Source of the DNA: Paraglaciecola sp.
Lineage (GTDB): Bacteria > Pseudomonadota > Gammaproteobacteria > Enterobacterales > Alteromonadaceae
DNA length: 64,000 bases
Reading direction: 5' to 3'
NCBI RefSeq assembly: GCF_030730205.1
Contig: NZ_JANQVQ010000007.1
Coordinates: 1-64,000 of the forward strand
Position numbers and translations under genes: made by a program. The notes under the pieces are model-generated. The model made no database searches, was not told the DNA's origin, and worked only from the letters and a program-made list of their open reading frames with translations. Each line of letters opens with the position of its first letter. Position 1 is the first letter of the stretch. Of the stretch, positions 29,206 through 39,392 are shown piece by piece.

Positions 29206-29892
29206 ATGCAACTTGTCGATCCTTATGTCAGTTTATATAAAAAGATTGGATACACGTTTAACGACCCCGCTAATTTAAAATTAGCGCTTACGCATCGCAG
29301 TGCTAATAAAAAGCACAATGAACGACTGGAGTTTCTGGGTGATGCCATACTGGGTATGGTTATCGCCAAAGAACTTTTTGAACGTTTTCCTTCGCAACCT
29401 GAAGGTAAATTGACACGCATGCGCTCTAACTTGGTCAAAGGTGATACGCTTGCCGCCTTAGCCAGAGAGTTTGATTTAGGCGATTTGCTATTATTAGGTC
29501 CCGGTGAATTAAAAAGTGGTGGTTTTAGGCGAGACTCTATTTTAGCTGATGCAATAGAAGCTATTATTGGCGCTATTTATTTAGAGAGTGGTTTATCCCA
29601 ATGTGAACCTATCGTTTTGCAATGGTTTGCGACGCGCTTAGCTGAACTTGACCCGCAACTGGTTTCTAAAGATGATAAAACCCGTTTACAAGAATATTTG
29701 CAGGCCAGAAAATTACCTTTGCCTTTATACGAGGTAACTGAAATCGCAGGCCAATCCCATGAACAAATTTTTCACGTCGAATGCTCGGTAGTAGGATTAA
29801 GTCAAGCTACTGTAGGTAAAGGCAACAGTCGTCGAAAAGCAGAACAAAAGGCTGCTAGACAAGCCTTCGAGAAATTATCAAATGCAGGATAA
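29206..29892 (+). CDS. rnc: Ribonuclease III
   Basis: Double-strand-specific endonuclease for rRNA processing and RNA decay. The catalytic signature ERLEFLGDA lies at 39-47, and a second acidic site [13 protein letters not shown] follows; the dsRNA-binding domain occupies the last 70 residues ([29 protein letters not shown]). Its 228 residues match the usual length. It begins directly after lepB and overlaps era by 11 bases. Confidence 0.96.
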   Translation: MQLVDPYVSLYKKIGYTFNDPANLKLALTHRSANKKHNERLEFLGDAILGMVIAKELFERFPSQPEGKLTRMRSNLVKGDTLAALAREFDLGDLLLLGPGELKSGGFRRDSILADAIEAIIGAIYLESGLSQCEPIVLQWFATRLAELDPQLVSKDDKTRLQEYLQARKLPLPLYEVTEIAGQSHEQIFHVECSVVGLSQATVGKGNSRRKAEQKAARQAFEKLSNAG

Positions 29893-30784
29893 TACCTATT
29901 GCGGCATGATTGCTATTGTAGGCCGACCTAATGTAGGTAAGTCGACTTTACTCAATAAATTATTGGGACAAAAAGTCAGTATTACCTCACGTAAGCCACA
30001 AACCACAAGACACAGAATTATGGGCATCGACAGCGAAGAGCAATACCAAGCTGTCTATGTTGATACCCCCGGCTTACATATTGAAGAAAAACGGGCGATT
30101 AACCGTTTTATGAACCGTGCGGCCTCTAGTTCTATTGGAGACGTTGGATTGGTGTTGTTTTTGGTCGAAGGCACAAAGTGGACGGATGACGACCAAATGG
30201 TCCTGACAAAAATACAACAGAGTAATGCGCCTTGTTGGTTGATCGTAAATAAGTCCGACAACGTTAAAGATAAAGAAACAATGCTGCCCCACCTAAAGTG
30301 GTTGGGCGAACAGCACACATTTCAAAAAATTATGCCTGTTTCAGCTAAAACTGGCAAAAATGTGGAAGAGTTACGCAAGCTAGTGCAACACAGTTTGCCT
30401 CCTAGTGAGTTTTATTTTCCAGAGGATTACATAACCGATCGCTCAAGCCGTTTCATGGCATCAGAGATCATTCGTGAAAAACTCATGCGTTTCACCGGTG
30501 ACGAATTACCTTACTCAGTAACAGTCGAGATAGAGCAATTTTTACTGAGTGAAAATGGGATGTACCGGATAAACGGCCTAATTCTGGTAGAACGAGACAG
30601 CCAGAAAAGCATGGTAATAGGGAAGGGCGGTCAACGACTTAAGACCATCGGCGCCGAAGCGCGCAAAGATATGGAAACGCTGTTTGATGCTAAAGTATTT
30701 TTAGAGCTATGGGTCAAAGTCAAATCAGGTTGGGCCGATGACGAGCGCGCATTGCGGAGTCTTGGTTATGGTTTAGATAATTAA
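29882..30784 (+). CDS. era: GTPase Era
   Basis: Essential GTPase that binds 16S rRNA and helps mature the small ribosomal subunit. G1 GRPNVGKS (14-21), DTPG, NKSD and the C-terminal KH domain ([16 protein letters not shown]) are present in 300 residues. The start lies inside the end of rnc. In E. coli recO, pdxJ and acpS follow; here pdxH follows after 25 bases instead. Confidence 0.96.
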   Translation: MQDNTYCGMIAIVGRPNVGKSTLLNKLLGQKVSITSRKPQTTRHRIMGIDSEEQYQAVYVDTPGLHIEEKRAINRFMNRAASSSIGDVGLVLFLVEGTKWTDDDQMVLTKIQQSNAPCWLIVNKSDNVKDKETMLPHLKWLGEQHTFQKIMPVSAKTGKNVEELRKLVQHSLPPSEFYFPEDYITDRSSRFMASEIIREKLMRFTGDELPYSVTVEIEQFLLSENGMYRINGLILVERDSQKSMVIGKGGQRLKTIGAEARKDMETLFDAKVFLELWVKVKSGWADDERALRSLGYGLDN

Positions 30785-30809
30785 TTAAAACAATTCCAAG
30801 AGGCATAAC

Positions 30810-31451
30810 ATGCAATCTATCAGTGATATCAGGCGAGACTACACCAAGTCTGGATTAGATACGGAAAATTTAACTGCTGACCCCTTGGAATTGTTCGATA
30901 TCTGGTTACAAAATGCAGTAGATGCAAAATTAGATGATCCGACGGCAATGACGGTGGCTACCGTTGACCCCTCTGGACAACCATCACAACGCATAGTGCT
31001 ACTTAAAGACGTTAACCAAGGTGGTTTTGTTTTTTATACCAACTTGGGAAGCAAAAAAGCGGATGACCTAAAACACAACAGTAAGATTTCCTTGCACTTT
31101 CCTTGGCACATGCTCGACAGACAAGTCAAAATATCCGGGACGGCAGAGCTGTTAAGTGTCGGTGATGTTGCTAAGTATTTTGTCTCACGTCCCAAACCAA
31201 GCCAAATTGCTGCTTGGGTATCAAAGCAAAGTCGACCTATCGCTACAAGACAATTACTAATGTCTCAATTCAATGAAGCGAAACAAAAGTTTATGCATGG
31301 TGAAGTGCCACTTCCAAGTTTTTGGGGGGGATACCGTGTCATTCCTCATAAAATCGAATTTTGGCAAGGGGGTGAGCACCGCATGCATGATCGCTTCGTT
31401 TACACCTTGGACAGTAATAAACAGTGGCAAACGCAACGCTTAATGCCCTAG
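30810..31451 (+). CDS. pdxH: Pyridoxine/pyridoxamine 5'-phosphate oxidase
   Basis: FMN enzyme that oxidises pyridoxine or pyridoxamine phosphate to pyridoxal phosphate, the last step of vitamin B6 synthesis. Conserved segments: [82 protein letters not shown] (given in part) and the C-terminal QRLMP. The 213 residues are full length. An AGAGG ribosome binding site is well placed. It occupies the position after era that recO-pdxJ take in E. coli. Confidence 0.95.
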   Translation: MQSISDIRRDYTKSGLDTENLTADPLELFDIWLQNAVDAKLDDPTAMTVATVDPSGQPSQRIVLLKDVNQGGFVFYTNLGSKKADDLKHNSKISLHFPWHMLDRQVKISGTAELLSVGDVAKYFVSRPKPSQIAAWVSKQSRPIATRQLLMSQFNEAKQKFMHGEVPLPSFWGGYRVIPHKIEFWQGGEHRMHDRFVYTLDSNKQWQTQRLMP

Positions 31452-31496
31452 CGCTCTCAATCATGCCAACAATTATTAGCCAGTTAACTAGTCCCG

Positions 31497-32273
31497 ATGT
31501 TAATTGACTCCCATTGCCACCTCGACTTTCCTTGTTTTGATAACGACCGTCAGAACGTGATTGAAAAATGTTCTGGTTTAGGTATCGATACCATTGTGGT
31601 GCCGGGCACTGAGGCTAGTTCGTGGCAAAACATTATCGCACTAAGCCGACAATTTACTGCTTTAAAACCAGCATTTGGTTTACATCCTTACTTTTTGGCT
31701 GGTTTTGAGGAATCTCACTTAGATGAGTTAGTCGTTTATTTAGACAAGTATAAAAGTACTGTTGTGGCCGTGGGGGAGATAGGCTTGGATAGGGCAATCT
31801 CGGTTGATATTTCATTGCAAAAGAGGGTGTTTGAACGGCAACTCGATATTGCCCATGAGGCTGACCTGCCAGTCATTATTCATCATAGACGGTCTCACAA
31901 TGATATTATTAAAACCCTTAAGCACCTGAAATTTAGCGGTGGCGGTATTATTCACGCTTTTTCAGGAAGTCTACATGAGGCGCTAACTTACCAAGATTTA
32001 GGTTTTAAATTAGGAGTTGGAGGGCTGATCACTTATCCCCGTGGTCAAAAAACCAGAAAGGTAGTGGGGCAAGTGCCACTTGATTTATTAGTATTAGAAA
32101 CTGATGCGCCAGACATGCCTTTATTTGGCCAACAGGGCAAGCGAAATACGCCGGAAAACATTCCTATGATATTGGCTGAACTGGCGAGTTTGCGAGAAGA
32201 AAGTGCAGATGTTATTGCCTTACAATGTCGTCAGAATGTATTAGCCGTATTACAAAATATCACTACTGTGTAG
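31497..32273 (+). CDS. TatD-family metal-dependent hydrolase
   Basis: TIM-barrel metalloenzyme of 258 residues in the TatD nuclease family, probably a 3'-5' DNase or related phosphodiesterase. Metal ligands are visible in DSHCHLDF, GEIGLD, IIHHRRSHND, IIHAFSGS and LETDAPDMPL. Sequence style is nearer the YjjV branch than TatD proper. Its end overlaps by 24 bases with the convergent membrane-protein gene on the minus strand. Nuclease activity is known for the family, not shown here. Confidence 0.88.
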   Translation: MLIDSHCHLDFPCFDNDRQNVIEKCSGLGIDTIVVPGTEASSWQNIIALSRQFTALKPAFGLHPYFLAGFEESHLDELVVYLDKYKSTVVAVGEIGLDRAISVDISLQKRVFERQLDIAHEADLPVIIHHRRSHNDIIKTLKHLKFSGGGIIHAFSGSLHEALTYQDLGFKLGVGGLITYPRGQKTRKVVGQVPLDLLVLETDAPDMPLFGQQGKRNTPENIPMILAELASLREESADVIALQCRQNVLAVLQNITTV

Positions 32274-32933
32274 TTTTTCTTTGAGTTTACGCCGGTATTG
32301 GCGGTACCTGATTGTGTAAAAAGCCCGAGTCAAAATGCCGCCGGCCACTGCTGCCAACAAAACTAAGACTTCAAATTGCTCGATCAATTGTTGTTGATAG
32401 TCAAAATGAAACTGCATGACCTTTTTTTCTGAAAGTATAGTTCGAAGATAACCTATTACCGCATTGTTGGTGGCGCGTATCTCTTGAACAAAAATAAGTG
32501 CTTGAGAGGATGGGTCACGAAAACGCAACACGATGTTAGATTCACTGCCTTGCTGTTGTAATAACTGGCCTTTGAAATTATAGACGGCTACACCTTCAAT
32601 GTAGGGGTCCTGCATTAGCGCCGCTATTTGAAGATTTAGTCCATTATCATCTTGTTCCGAAATGTTAACAGCCATTGCGTGCGCACTCAGTACTGTTAAA
32701 CTTCTGCCTAGTTGATTGGCTTGTTGATGATACCAGTCAGCTTGTTGTTTGTGATGAACCAACCACAAGTTAATACAAATGATGACGCCAATAATGACCA
32801 AACTTAAGTTAAGCAAACGTTTGAAAATAGAAAAGTTACTAGCACGGCTTACATAAGGCTTTTTAACCGCTTGGCTTGTTTCTTCATTAGAATAAACAAG
32901 TTGAAAAAGTGAGGAGGCTTTAGGAATGTTCAT
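32250..32933 (-). CDS. Smp/AhpA (YtjB)-type membrane protein
   Basis: Membrane protein of 227 residues with a helix near 39-59, a periplasmic domain of about 120 residues (LGRSLTVLSAHAMAVNI, IAALMQDPYIEGVAVYNFKGQLLQQQG) and a second helix near 186-205 before a basic tail. This two-helix layout with a PAS/Cache-like extracytoplasmic core fits the Smp (YtjB) family, whose function is poorly known. The ATG at 32933 is chosen; the frame stays open upstream to 33074 but that extension is Cys-rich and does not look like an N-terminus. Convergent with the TatD-family gene and divergent from the ABC cassette. Confidence 0.7.
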   Translation of the reverse strand: MNIPKASSLFQLVYSNEETSQAVKKPYVSRASNFSIFKRLLNLSLVIIGVIICINLWLVHHKQQADWYHQQANQLGRSLTVLSAHAMAVNISEQDDNGLNLQIAALMQDPYIEGVAVYNFKGQLLQQQGSESNIVLRFRDPSSQALIFVQEIRATNNAVIGYLRTILSEKKVMQFHFDYQQQLIEQFEVLVLLAAVAGGILTRAFYTIRYRQYRRKLKEKLHSSDIL

Positions 32934-33238
32934 GCTCTGACAATAATGCAGTTTGGTTAAATTGCCAAGGCAAATTAAGCAGATTACTTGCTGATTGTTA
33001 TTGCCTACCTTAGTAAGGTGCGGCTCGTAAAATAGGATACCCACTGTTTGGTGCATGCTTCTTTGGTACTGCATTTGAAATAGTTTTTTTATATGTTCTA
33101 TCGTTTTTAAACGTAGTAGGCGAATTAAAATAACTGCCTTTGGTAACGATATAATGGCTTTTAACTTTCAGACCTATTGAAAATACGAGCGTTATCACCA
33201 TATTTTTGCTCAGTGTTTTCGATCATTTTAGGATAGTT
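32934..33238. other. Divergent intergenic region before the ABC cassette
   Basis: About 305 bases without a supported gene. A TATAAT at 33150-33155 is a candidate -10 for the ABC cassette, but its -35 region is poor. Part of it is an open continuation of the minus-strand frame (to 33074) that I do not regard as coding. Confidence 0.4.
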
Positions 33239-34165
33239 ATGATCTCGGTAAAAAACTTATACAAGTCCTTCGGTGATGTGATGGCCGTTGATGATCTTAG
33301 TTTCGAAATAAAACCTGGAGATGTTGTTGGTTTCTTAGGGCCAAACGGGGCAGGGAAATCTACTACTATGAAAATGCTCACTGGCTTTTTACCCCAAAGC
33401 TCAGGTGAAATTTCGATTTTTGATATGTCGTTGAGTCAGCATCCCATTGCTATCAAAAAGAGAATTGGCTATCTACCAGAGGGTGCTCCCGCATATGGTG
33501 ATATGACGACGCTTCAGTTCTTGAATTTTATTGCTCAAATTAGGGATTATTCGGGTAAAGAAAAACAAGAGCGTATTCAAGATGTAATTGAAAAAGTAGA
33601 GCTGCAAGATGTGCTCGATAAACCCATTGAAAATCTATCAAAAGGGTTCAAACGACGTGTGGGTTTGGCCCAAGCTTTACTTCATGACCCTCAAATTCTT
33701 ATTCTAGATGAGCCTACAGACGGTTTAGACCCCAATCAAAAACATCAAGTTCGGCAACTAATTCAAAATCTTGCAAAAGATAAAATTGTGATTATCTCCA
33801 CTCATATCCTCGAAGAAGTCAGCGCAGTGTGCAATCGAGTCATGATTATTGCCAATGGTAAATTGATGTTTAATGGCACGCCTGAGGAGCTAAATCGTAA
33901 ATCCCGTTATTACGGAGCGATTACGCTGCGCTTTAGCTATAAAGCAGATACTTCAGAATTAGAGGAATTAGAAGGGGTTGCTGGCATGGAGGTTAATCCA
34001 GAAAATGGCGACATAACTCTGTTTGCTGAGCCTGACAAACAAATTTTACATTTGGTGACGGCTCTAATTCAGCGCTGTAAATTACCTGTTGATAGTCTAA
34101 TGATTGAGCAGGGCAGGCTAGACGAAGTTTTTAGGGATATTACTCAAATGGAGAAAGCAGAATGA
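33239..34165 (+). CDS. ABC transporter ATPase, GldA-like
   Basis: Nucleotide-binding subunit of an ABC-2 type exporter. Walker A GPNGAGKST at 34-42, signature LSKGFKRRVGLAQ near 133, Walker B LILDEPTDGLDP near 157 and the switch His in STH are all present; a 70-residue C-terminal extension follows the core. Starting at the ATG at 33239 (AGGA six bases upstream) gives 308 residues; the earlier in-frame start at 33206 is less likely. The stop overlaps the permease start (ATGA). The four-gene set resembles the gliding-motility GldA-GldF-GldG type seen also in non-gliding bacteria; the cargo is unknown. Confidence 0.9.
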   Translation: MISVKNLYKSFGDVMAVDDLSFEIKPGDVVGFLGPNGAGKSTTMKMLTGFLPQSSGEISIFDMSLSQHPIAIKKRIGYLPEGAPAYGDMTTLQFLNFIAQIRDYSGKEKQERIQDVIEKVELQDVLDKPIENLSKGFKRRVGLAQALLHDPQILILDEPTDGLDPNQKHQVRQLIQNLAKDKIVIISTHILEEVSAVCNRVMIIANGKLMFNGTPEELNRKSRYYGAITLRFSYKADTSELEELEGVAGMEVNPENGDITLFAEPDKQILHLVTALIQRCKLPVDSLMIEQGRLDEVFRDITQMEKAE

Positions 34166-34896
34166 GTAATGTGTTAATTCTACTCAAGCGAGAGTTTGCA
34201 AGTTTCTTTGCTACCCCAGTAGCGTATGTATTTATTGCTATATTTTTAATTTTATCCGGTGTTTTTGCGTTTTTTGTAGGTGGTCTGTACGAACGAGGTC
34301 AGGCCGATTTATTGGCCTTTTTTAATTTCCATCCTTGGCTATACCTTTTTTTAGTGCCAGCGATGGCGATGCGAACATGGTCAGAAGAAAGGAAAAGTGG
34401 CAGTATCGAACTGCTAATGACCCTTCCTATTAGCACTTGGCAGGCAATGATAGCTAAGTATCTAGCTGCTTGGTTGGTACTTGGCTTGGCATTGGTTTTG
34501 ACTTTTCCGCTGTGGTTAACCGTAAACTATCTAGGCAACCCTGATAACGGCATTATATTGGCCGCCTATATTGGGAGTTGGTTTATGGCTGGTGCTTTTT
34601 TAGCGATTGGGATTTGCATGTCTGCCATGACTAAAAACCAAGTTATAGCTTTTATATTGTCGGTTGTGGTGTGCTTTTTGTTTGTGGTGAGCGGCAGCAA
34701 TATCGTATTAGATATATTCAAAAATTGGGCTCCCAATCTTGTGATTGATACCATCGCATCTTTCAGTTTTTTAACGCACTTTGAGGCAATGTCTAAAGGC
34801 GTTATTGCATTAAACGACATAGGGTATTTTTTGTTGGTCACCCTGACATGGCTTTTTGCGGGTTTAATTATCATTGATCAAAAGAAGGCGGATTAG
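34162..34896 (+). CDS. ABC-2 type permease, GldF-like
   Basis: Membrane subunit of 244 residues with about six helices, opening MSNVLILLKREFASFFATPVAYVFIAIFL (shown in part) and carrying the family loop MRTWSEERKSGSIELLMTLPI. This loop is the usual mark of GldF-type ABC-2 permeases. Translationally coupled with the ATPase upstream and two bases from the GldG-like gene downstream, so the subunits are made together. Confidence 0.88.
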   Translation: MSNVLILLKREFASFFATPVAYVFIAIFLILSGVFAFFVGGLYERGQADLLAFFNFHPWLYLFLVPAMAMRTWSEERKSGSIELLMTLPISTWQAMIAKYLAAWLVLGLALVLTFPLWLTVNYLGNPDNGIILAAYIGSWFMAGAFLAIGICMSAMTKNQVIAFILSVVVCFLFVVSGSNIVLDIFKNWAPNLVIDTIASFSFLTHFEAMSKGVIALNDIGYFLLVTLTWLFAGLIIIDQKKAD

Positions 34897-34898
34897 TC

Positions 34899-36767
34899 AT
34901 GCTAAATAAAGTAACCGCAACGTTCAGTTTATTGCTTATCGCTATCGTTTTTTTTGCATTGGTGTTGATTAATAATCAATTATTGTCGCCTTTACGCTTA
35001 GATCTCACACAAAATCAAGTGTATTCGCTATCTACGGGCAGCAAAGAAGTCTTAGCTGAAATTGACGAGCCTATTAACTTGTACTTTTTCTTTTCAGACA
35101 AAGCCTCAAAAAATATGACCAGTTTGCGTAATTACGCTAATCGAGTAGAAAGTCTATTGAGGGAATACCAGACTATGGCTAATGGCAAACTAAGCCTTCA
35201 GGTAATTGATCCTCAACCGTTTTCTGAACAAGAAGATCAAGCCAACCAGTACGGTCTTACTGGGGCGACAATTGGTGCTGCTGGTGAAGCTATTTATTTG
35301 GGGGTGGCGGCAACAAATTCGATTGGTGAGCATAAGGTCATTGCGTTTTTTGACCCTAAACAAGAGAGTTTTTTGGAGTACGAGATCAGTAAGCTTATTC
35401 ACCAGTTAAGCGATACTAAAGCAATTAAAGTAACGTTATTGACCGACTTAAATATTGCTGGTGGACAAAATCCAATGACTGGGCAAATGGAACCTGCGTG
35501 GACATTTTTTACTCAGTTACAGCAACTTAACGAAGTTGAGTTAGTGGGAAGTGATATCGTAACCCTACCGACTGATACCGATCTATTGGTGCTCGTTCAT
35601 CCTCAACATCTAAGTGATGAGCTACTCTTTGCTATCGATCAATACGCGATGCAGGGAGGCAAAGTATTAGCCTTTGTCGATCCGCACAATGAGTCTGACC
35701 AACTGGCCATGATGGCCGGCTCAATGGGGCCGAATAGTTCTTCGCTTGACAAACTCCTGAGCGCTTGGGGTGTAGATTTTGACGGTGAACATGTATTGCT
35801 TGATGCGATGGCAGGCTTAGATATTCGTACTCAATCTGGCGGAGTGACACGTCATTTTGGCTTTGTAGGGCTTGGGGCTGAACAGTTAGACAGGGAAGAT
35901 ATTACAACTTCGAATTTAGAAGTCATTAATGGCGCATCGTTTGGTACCTTTACTAAAAAAGCGGACAGCCAAGCGCGCTGGTTACCACTGATGAAATCCA
36001 CCGTAAATGCAGATCTTATCGACTCGGCTAGCTATGCGATGACCAGAGATCCCGATGAATTAGCAAGAAAATACCAAAGTAAAAATCGTCAATATACTCT
36101 TGCAGGGCGATTAACTGGGAAAGCCAATTCCGCATATGATCAAGGACTCGATGCTGAACAAAGCACAGTTTTTGTAGATTCAACCAAGAATTTGAATGTG
36201 ATTGTAGTCGGTGATACTGACATACTCGCAGACCGGTTTTGGGTGCAGCAAGCTAATTTCTTTGGCCAAACGATTTTCACTCCTTTTGCCAATAATGGAG
36301 ACTTTGTTACTAATGCAGTTGAAAACTTAAGTGGCAGTGACGCATTAATTAGTGTCCGTAGTCGTGGTACCTTTGTTCGTCCTTTTATCAAAGTGGATGA
36401 GCTAACCGTTCTAGCGGAGAAGAAATTCAGGGAGCAAGAATTAATTTTGCAACAGCAACTCGATGAGACAGAAGCGCAATTAATGCAACTGCAATCACAA
36501 CAAGATGATGGAACTGCTTTAGTCATTTCTCCTGAGCAGCAGCAGACAATTGATAACTTCATGCAGAAAAAAATTGAAATTAGAAAAGCACTTCGTGAAG
36601 TTCGTCACCAATTAGACAAAGACATAGAGCAATTAGGCAATTGGATTAAATTTATTAATATCGCTGTTGCTCCCCTTATTTTGGTGATGTTATTGGCATT
36701 ATTAGCAGCAATGTTGCGAACTCGCTCTAATGCATCACAACGTGAGCACGTTAAGGAGGCAAAATGA
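34899..36767 (+). CDS. GldG-like ABC auxiliary protein
   Basis: Protein of 622 residues anchored by an N-terminal helix (about 8-27) and a C-terminal helix (about 586-608), with a large extracytoplasmic body. The body resembles the ABC_transp_aux/GldG domain: LDLTQNQVYSLSTGSKEVLAEIDEPINLYFF (in part) at the start and LLVLVHPQHLSDELLFAIDQY plus GGKVLAFVDPH in the middle. A coiled coil covers about 506-570. No enzyme motif is seen. It overlaps the DUF4340 gene by four bases. Known relatives sit beside ABC-2 pairs, but their role outside gliding bacteria is open. Confidence 0.85.
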   Translation: MLNKVTATFSLLLIAIVFFALVLINNQLLSPLRLDLTQNQVYSLSTGSKEVLAEIDEPINLYFFFSDKASKNMTSLRNYANRVESLLREYQTMANGKLSLQVIDPQPFSEQEDQANQYGLTGATIGAAGEAIYLGVAATNSIGEHKVIAFFDPKQESFLEYEISKLIHQLSDTKAIKVTLLTDLNIAGGQNPMTGQMEPAWTFFTQLQQLNEVELVGSDIVTLPTDTDLLVLVHPQHLSDELLFAIDQYAMQGGKVLAFVDPHNESDQLAMMAGSMGPNSSSLDKLLSAWGVDFDGEHVLLDAMAGLDIRTQSGGVTRHFGFVGLGAEQLDREDITTSNLEVINGASFGTFTKKADSQARWLPLMKSTVNADLIDSASYAMTRDPDELARKYQSKNRQYTLAGRLTGKANSAYDQGLDAEQSTVFVDSTKNLNVIVVGDTDILADRFWVQQANFFGQTIFTPFANNGDFVTNAVENLSGSDALISVRSRGTFVRPFIKVDELTVLAEKKFREQELILQQQLDETEAQLMQLQSQQDDGTALVISPEQQQTIDNFMQKKIEIRKALREVRHQLDKDIEQLGNWIKFINIAVAPLILVMLLALLAAMLRTRSNASQREHVKEAK

Positions 36768-37792
36768 ACAGGCAGATAAGCCTCTTAATTTTACTCGCTA
36801 TAGCCGCGGTGGGTGGTGGAGTATGGTTAACCATGACTTCACAAACCAGTGATTTTTCAGTAGAAAAACTTTTCAGCTCAGGTGCATCTGATGCAGAATC
36901 TGTTGTCGAAATTACCTTAGAAAATAGTCAAAAAGTGATCTTGCAAGCGAGCTTAGAGGATGGAAATTGGCTAGCTAAGTTGCCTGATACGTATACAAGT
37001 TATCCCTTAGATAAACGAAAATTAGCAGGGTTTATACAAGCCATTGTAAACGCACAATTAATAGAGGCTAAAACCTCGAAGCAGAAAAATTATCATCACC
37101 TAGGCGTTGAATCCATCGATAATGTCGACAGTTTGGCCACGTTAGTGTCACTGAAAATGGCTCGCTCTGCCAAACCATGGCAAGTACTACTGGGGAATCG
37201 AGCTACTATGGGAGAAGGCATGTATGTTCGCTTTCCAACATCCTTGCAAAGTTGGTTAATTGACCATGAAATAGAAGTGCCCAGTGATGAATTTGAATGG
37301 TTGCAGCGCCCACTGCTCACTGTTGACTCGGCAGAGATCGAATCTTTAAGTCGTACTGATGGCAAAGCGTGGCGTATTGTTAAAGCCAAGGACAATGACT
37401 TTAGTCTCAGCGATGTCGCTGATAATAGAGAGGTGCGTTATCCGGGTATCGAGAGTGCTTATGTCACGAGTCTTTTAGAACTTGATTTTGAACGAGTTTT
37501 GCCTCTAGATTCTGCACAGTGGCAACAAGCTCAAATTGTGGCAAAGTTTGATTATGTGCTCACAGATGCCAGACAGCTGCATATTGATATAGCGAAGCTC
37601 GAAACCGATTATTACCTGCAGGTCAATTCTCAAACAATAGACGCCTATTATTTGCAATGGACCTATAAAATTAGCGCTTTTAGTGCGCAGCAATTATTGA
37701 AAACGAAGGAAGACTTTCTAGTTGAGCTTGCGCCGGTTAATGCAGCTAAAAGCGTGAAACAAAAAACAGATGAAGGTGAGGCCCCTTTTTAA
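36764..37792 (+). CDS. DUF4340 domain protein of the ABC cassette
   Basis: Protein of 342 residues with one N-terminal helix (about 5-24) and an extracytoplasmic body of beta-rich repeats (ITLENSQKVILQASLEDGNWLAKLPDTY in part, YPLDKRKLAGFIQAIVNAQLIEAKT, YHHLGVESIDN). This is the DUF4340 pattern, a family found next to GldG-like genes. Start overlaps the previous stop (ATGA) with AAGGAGG upstream. It ends the four-gene cassette. Function unknown; probably a periplasmic partner of the GldG-like subunit. Confidence 0.82.
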   Translation: MNRQISLLILLAIAAVGGGVWLTMTSQTSDFSVEKLFSSGASDAESVVEITLENSQKVILQASLEDGNWLAKLPDTYTSYPLDKRKLAGFIQAIVNAQLIEAKTSKQKNYHHLGVESIDNVDSLATLVSLKMARSAKPWQVLLGNRATMGEGMYVRFPTSLQSWLIDHEIEVPSDEFEWLQRPLLTVDSAEIESLSRTDGKAWRIVKAKDNDFSLSDVADNREVRYPGIESAYVTSLLELDFERVLPLDSAQWQQAQIVAKFDYVLTDARQLHIDIAKLETDYYLQVNSQTIDAYYLQWTYKISAFSAQQLLKTKEDFLVELAPVNAAKSVKQKTDEGEAPF

Positions 37793-37836
37793 AAGGCGGG
37801 TCGTGAGGGCTTTTATAAACCCCTTGTTTGCGGCGT

Positions 37837-38379
37837 TTATAACATTAAATTTTGTAGATAATTCAATCCGAGCTCTCGCGCTTTATCGATGTTTCGTTGA
37901 GGGATTAATTCAGGATGCGGAAAATGACTTAATACGGATTCAAGACTTGATTCTCGCAGAAGATGTAGCATAGGGAAGGGAGAGCGATTAGTAAAATTCG
38001 CCGGATCACTTAATTCTTCCCCTTCAAAACAATACTCAGGATGAAAACTTGCGACTTGATAGATCCCCCGATAGGCACTTTGTTCAACAAGTGAAGTGGC
38101 TAACTCGAGTAAATCAAGGTAATCATCAAATTTTCCAAAGGCGTTATCATAAATAATCAGGGTTGTCTCAACCTCATGGTTAGCATCGAGTAAGCTTAAT
38201 TCATCAATTAAACTGGCAAGAGCTTCAGTAGGCGAATTAGCTGAATCAATTACATAACGAATGCGTTGACGATCATATTCTCTTTTTGCAAAGGGACAGA
38301 AATTCAAACCGATGACCACTTTTTCAAGCCAGTGCTGTGTTCGTGCAACAATGGCTTTCTGTTGCGCTTGGCTACTCAC
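37837..38379 (-). CDS. DUF1415 family protein
   Basis: Cytosolic protein of 180 residues of the DUF1415 family, recognised by WLEKVVIGLNFCPFAKREYDRQRIRYVI (in part) and FHPEYCFEGEELSDPANFTNRSPFPMLHLLRE (in part). The CPFA and NRSPFP motifs are invariant-looking and could be catalytic, but no activity is known to me. Transcribed with folD on the minus strand (26 bases apart) and convergent with the ABC cassette. Confidence 0.85.
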   Translation of the reverse strand: MSSQAQQKAIVARTQHWLEKVVIGLNFCPFAKREYDRQRIRYVIDSANSPTEALASLIDELSLLDANHEVETTLIIYDNAFGKFDDYLDLLELATSLVEQSAYRGIYQVASFHPEYCFEGEELSDPANFTNRSPFPMLHLLRESSLESVLSHFPHPELIPQRNIDKARELGLNYLQNLML

Positions 38380-38405
38380 TGTGCATCACTCAACACTGAA
38401 GGCAC

Positions 38406-39260
38406 TTAAGAGTGATACTTAACATACGCTTCTAAGGTGTTCTCGATCAAACTTGCCACTGTCATGGGGCCAACACCACCTGGAACAGGAGTAATCCATC
38501 CAGCGCGCTCTTGTGCACTAGCAAAATCCACATCACCTCCCAAGCTACCATCAGCTTGGCGATTGATGCCTACATCAATAATAATTGCACCGGGCTTGAT
38601 CCAATTACCCGGTATAAAATTCGCTTTACCCACCGCAACCACCAATAAATCAGCGCGTTCAACATGAGATTGCAAATTCTTAGTAAATTTATGACAACTT
38701 GTTACTGTGCACCCCGCGAGTAATAATTCCATAAACATGGGGCGACCTACGATATTAGATGCACCTACAATTACTGCGTCTAAACCTTTGATAGGACGTT
38801 TGGTTGATTCAATTAGCGTCATGATGCCTTTTGGCGTACAGGGTCTCAAAGCTGGGATCCGTTGGGCTAAGCGGCCGATATTATAAGGATGAAAACCATC
38901 AACATCTTTATGAGGGTGAATACGCTCTAAAACTTGTTCTTTATCCAGTCCCGCAGGTAGAGGCAATTGAACTAAAATACCATCAATTTCAACGTCCGCA
39001 TTTAAGGTATCAATAACAGATAACAGTTCTTCTTGAGTCGTATGGGCTGGAAGGTCAAAAGATTTAGACAAAAATCCCACTTCTTCACAGGCTTTGCGCT
39101 TATTATTCACATAGACATGTGATGCTGCATCACTGCCAACTAATACCACAGCCAAACCGGGCGGACGTTTACCAGCGGAAACGATAGCACTGACTTGAGT
39201 GGCAACATTTTGGCGTATATGTTTGGCGATAAGACCGCCGTCGATTTTTTGTGCAGGCAT
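38406..39260 (-). CDS. folD: Bifunctional methylenetetrahydrofolate dehydrogenase/cyclohydrolase
   Basis: Interconverts 5,10-methylene- and 10-formyl-tetrahydrofolate in one-carbon metabolism. Motifs: [10 protein letters not shown] with the catalytic Lys region, [34 protein letters not shown]-like [12 protein letters not shown] and the C-terminal [13 protein letters not shown]. The ATG at 39260 (284 residues) matches the start of E. coli FolD; an ATG at 39272 is possible. Full length. Confidence 0.96.
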   Translation of the reverse strand: MPAQKIDGGLIAKHIRQNVATQVSAIVSAGKRPPGLAVVLVGSDAASHVYVNNKRKACEEVGFLSKSFDLPAHTTQEELLSVIDTLNADVEIDGILVQLPLPAGLDKEQVLERIHPHKDVDGFHPYNIGRLAQRIPALRPCTPKGIMTLIESTKRPIKGLDAVIVGASNIVGRPMFMELLLAGCTVTSCHKFTKNLQSHVERADLLVVAVGKANFIPGNWIKPGAIIIDVGINRQADGSLGGDVDFASAQERAGWITPVPGGVGPMTVASLIENTLEAYVKYHS

Positions 39261-39392
39261 AATGGCTAACATTTAGATAATGAGAAGGCTATTGTCACAT
39301 AGCCTAATGTTACCAAGCAATTAACTTGCGTTAAAAAAACAAAATCGCCACTATTCTACTTTATTAATCTAAAAAATAACTAGGGCTACATT

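Noticed and set aside
32934-33074. N-terminal extension of the Smp/AhpA-type protein
   Set aside because: The frame stays open, but the residues do not form a signal or membrane segment and the ATG at 32933 gives a normal family start.
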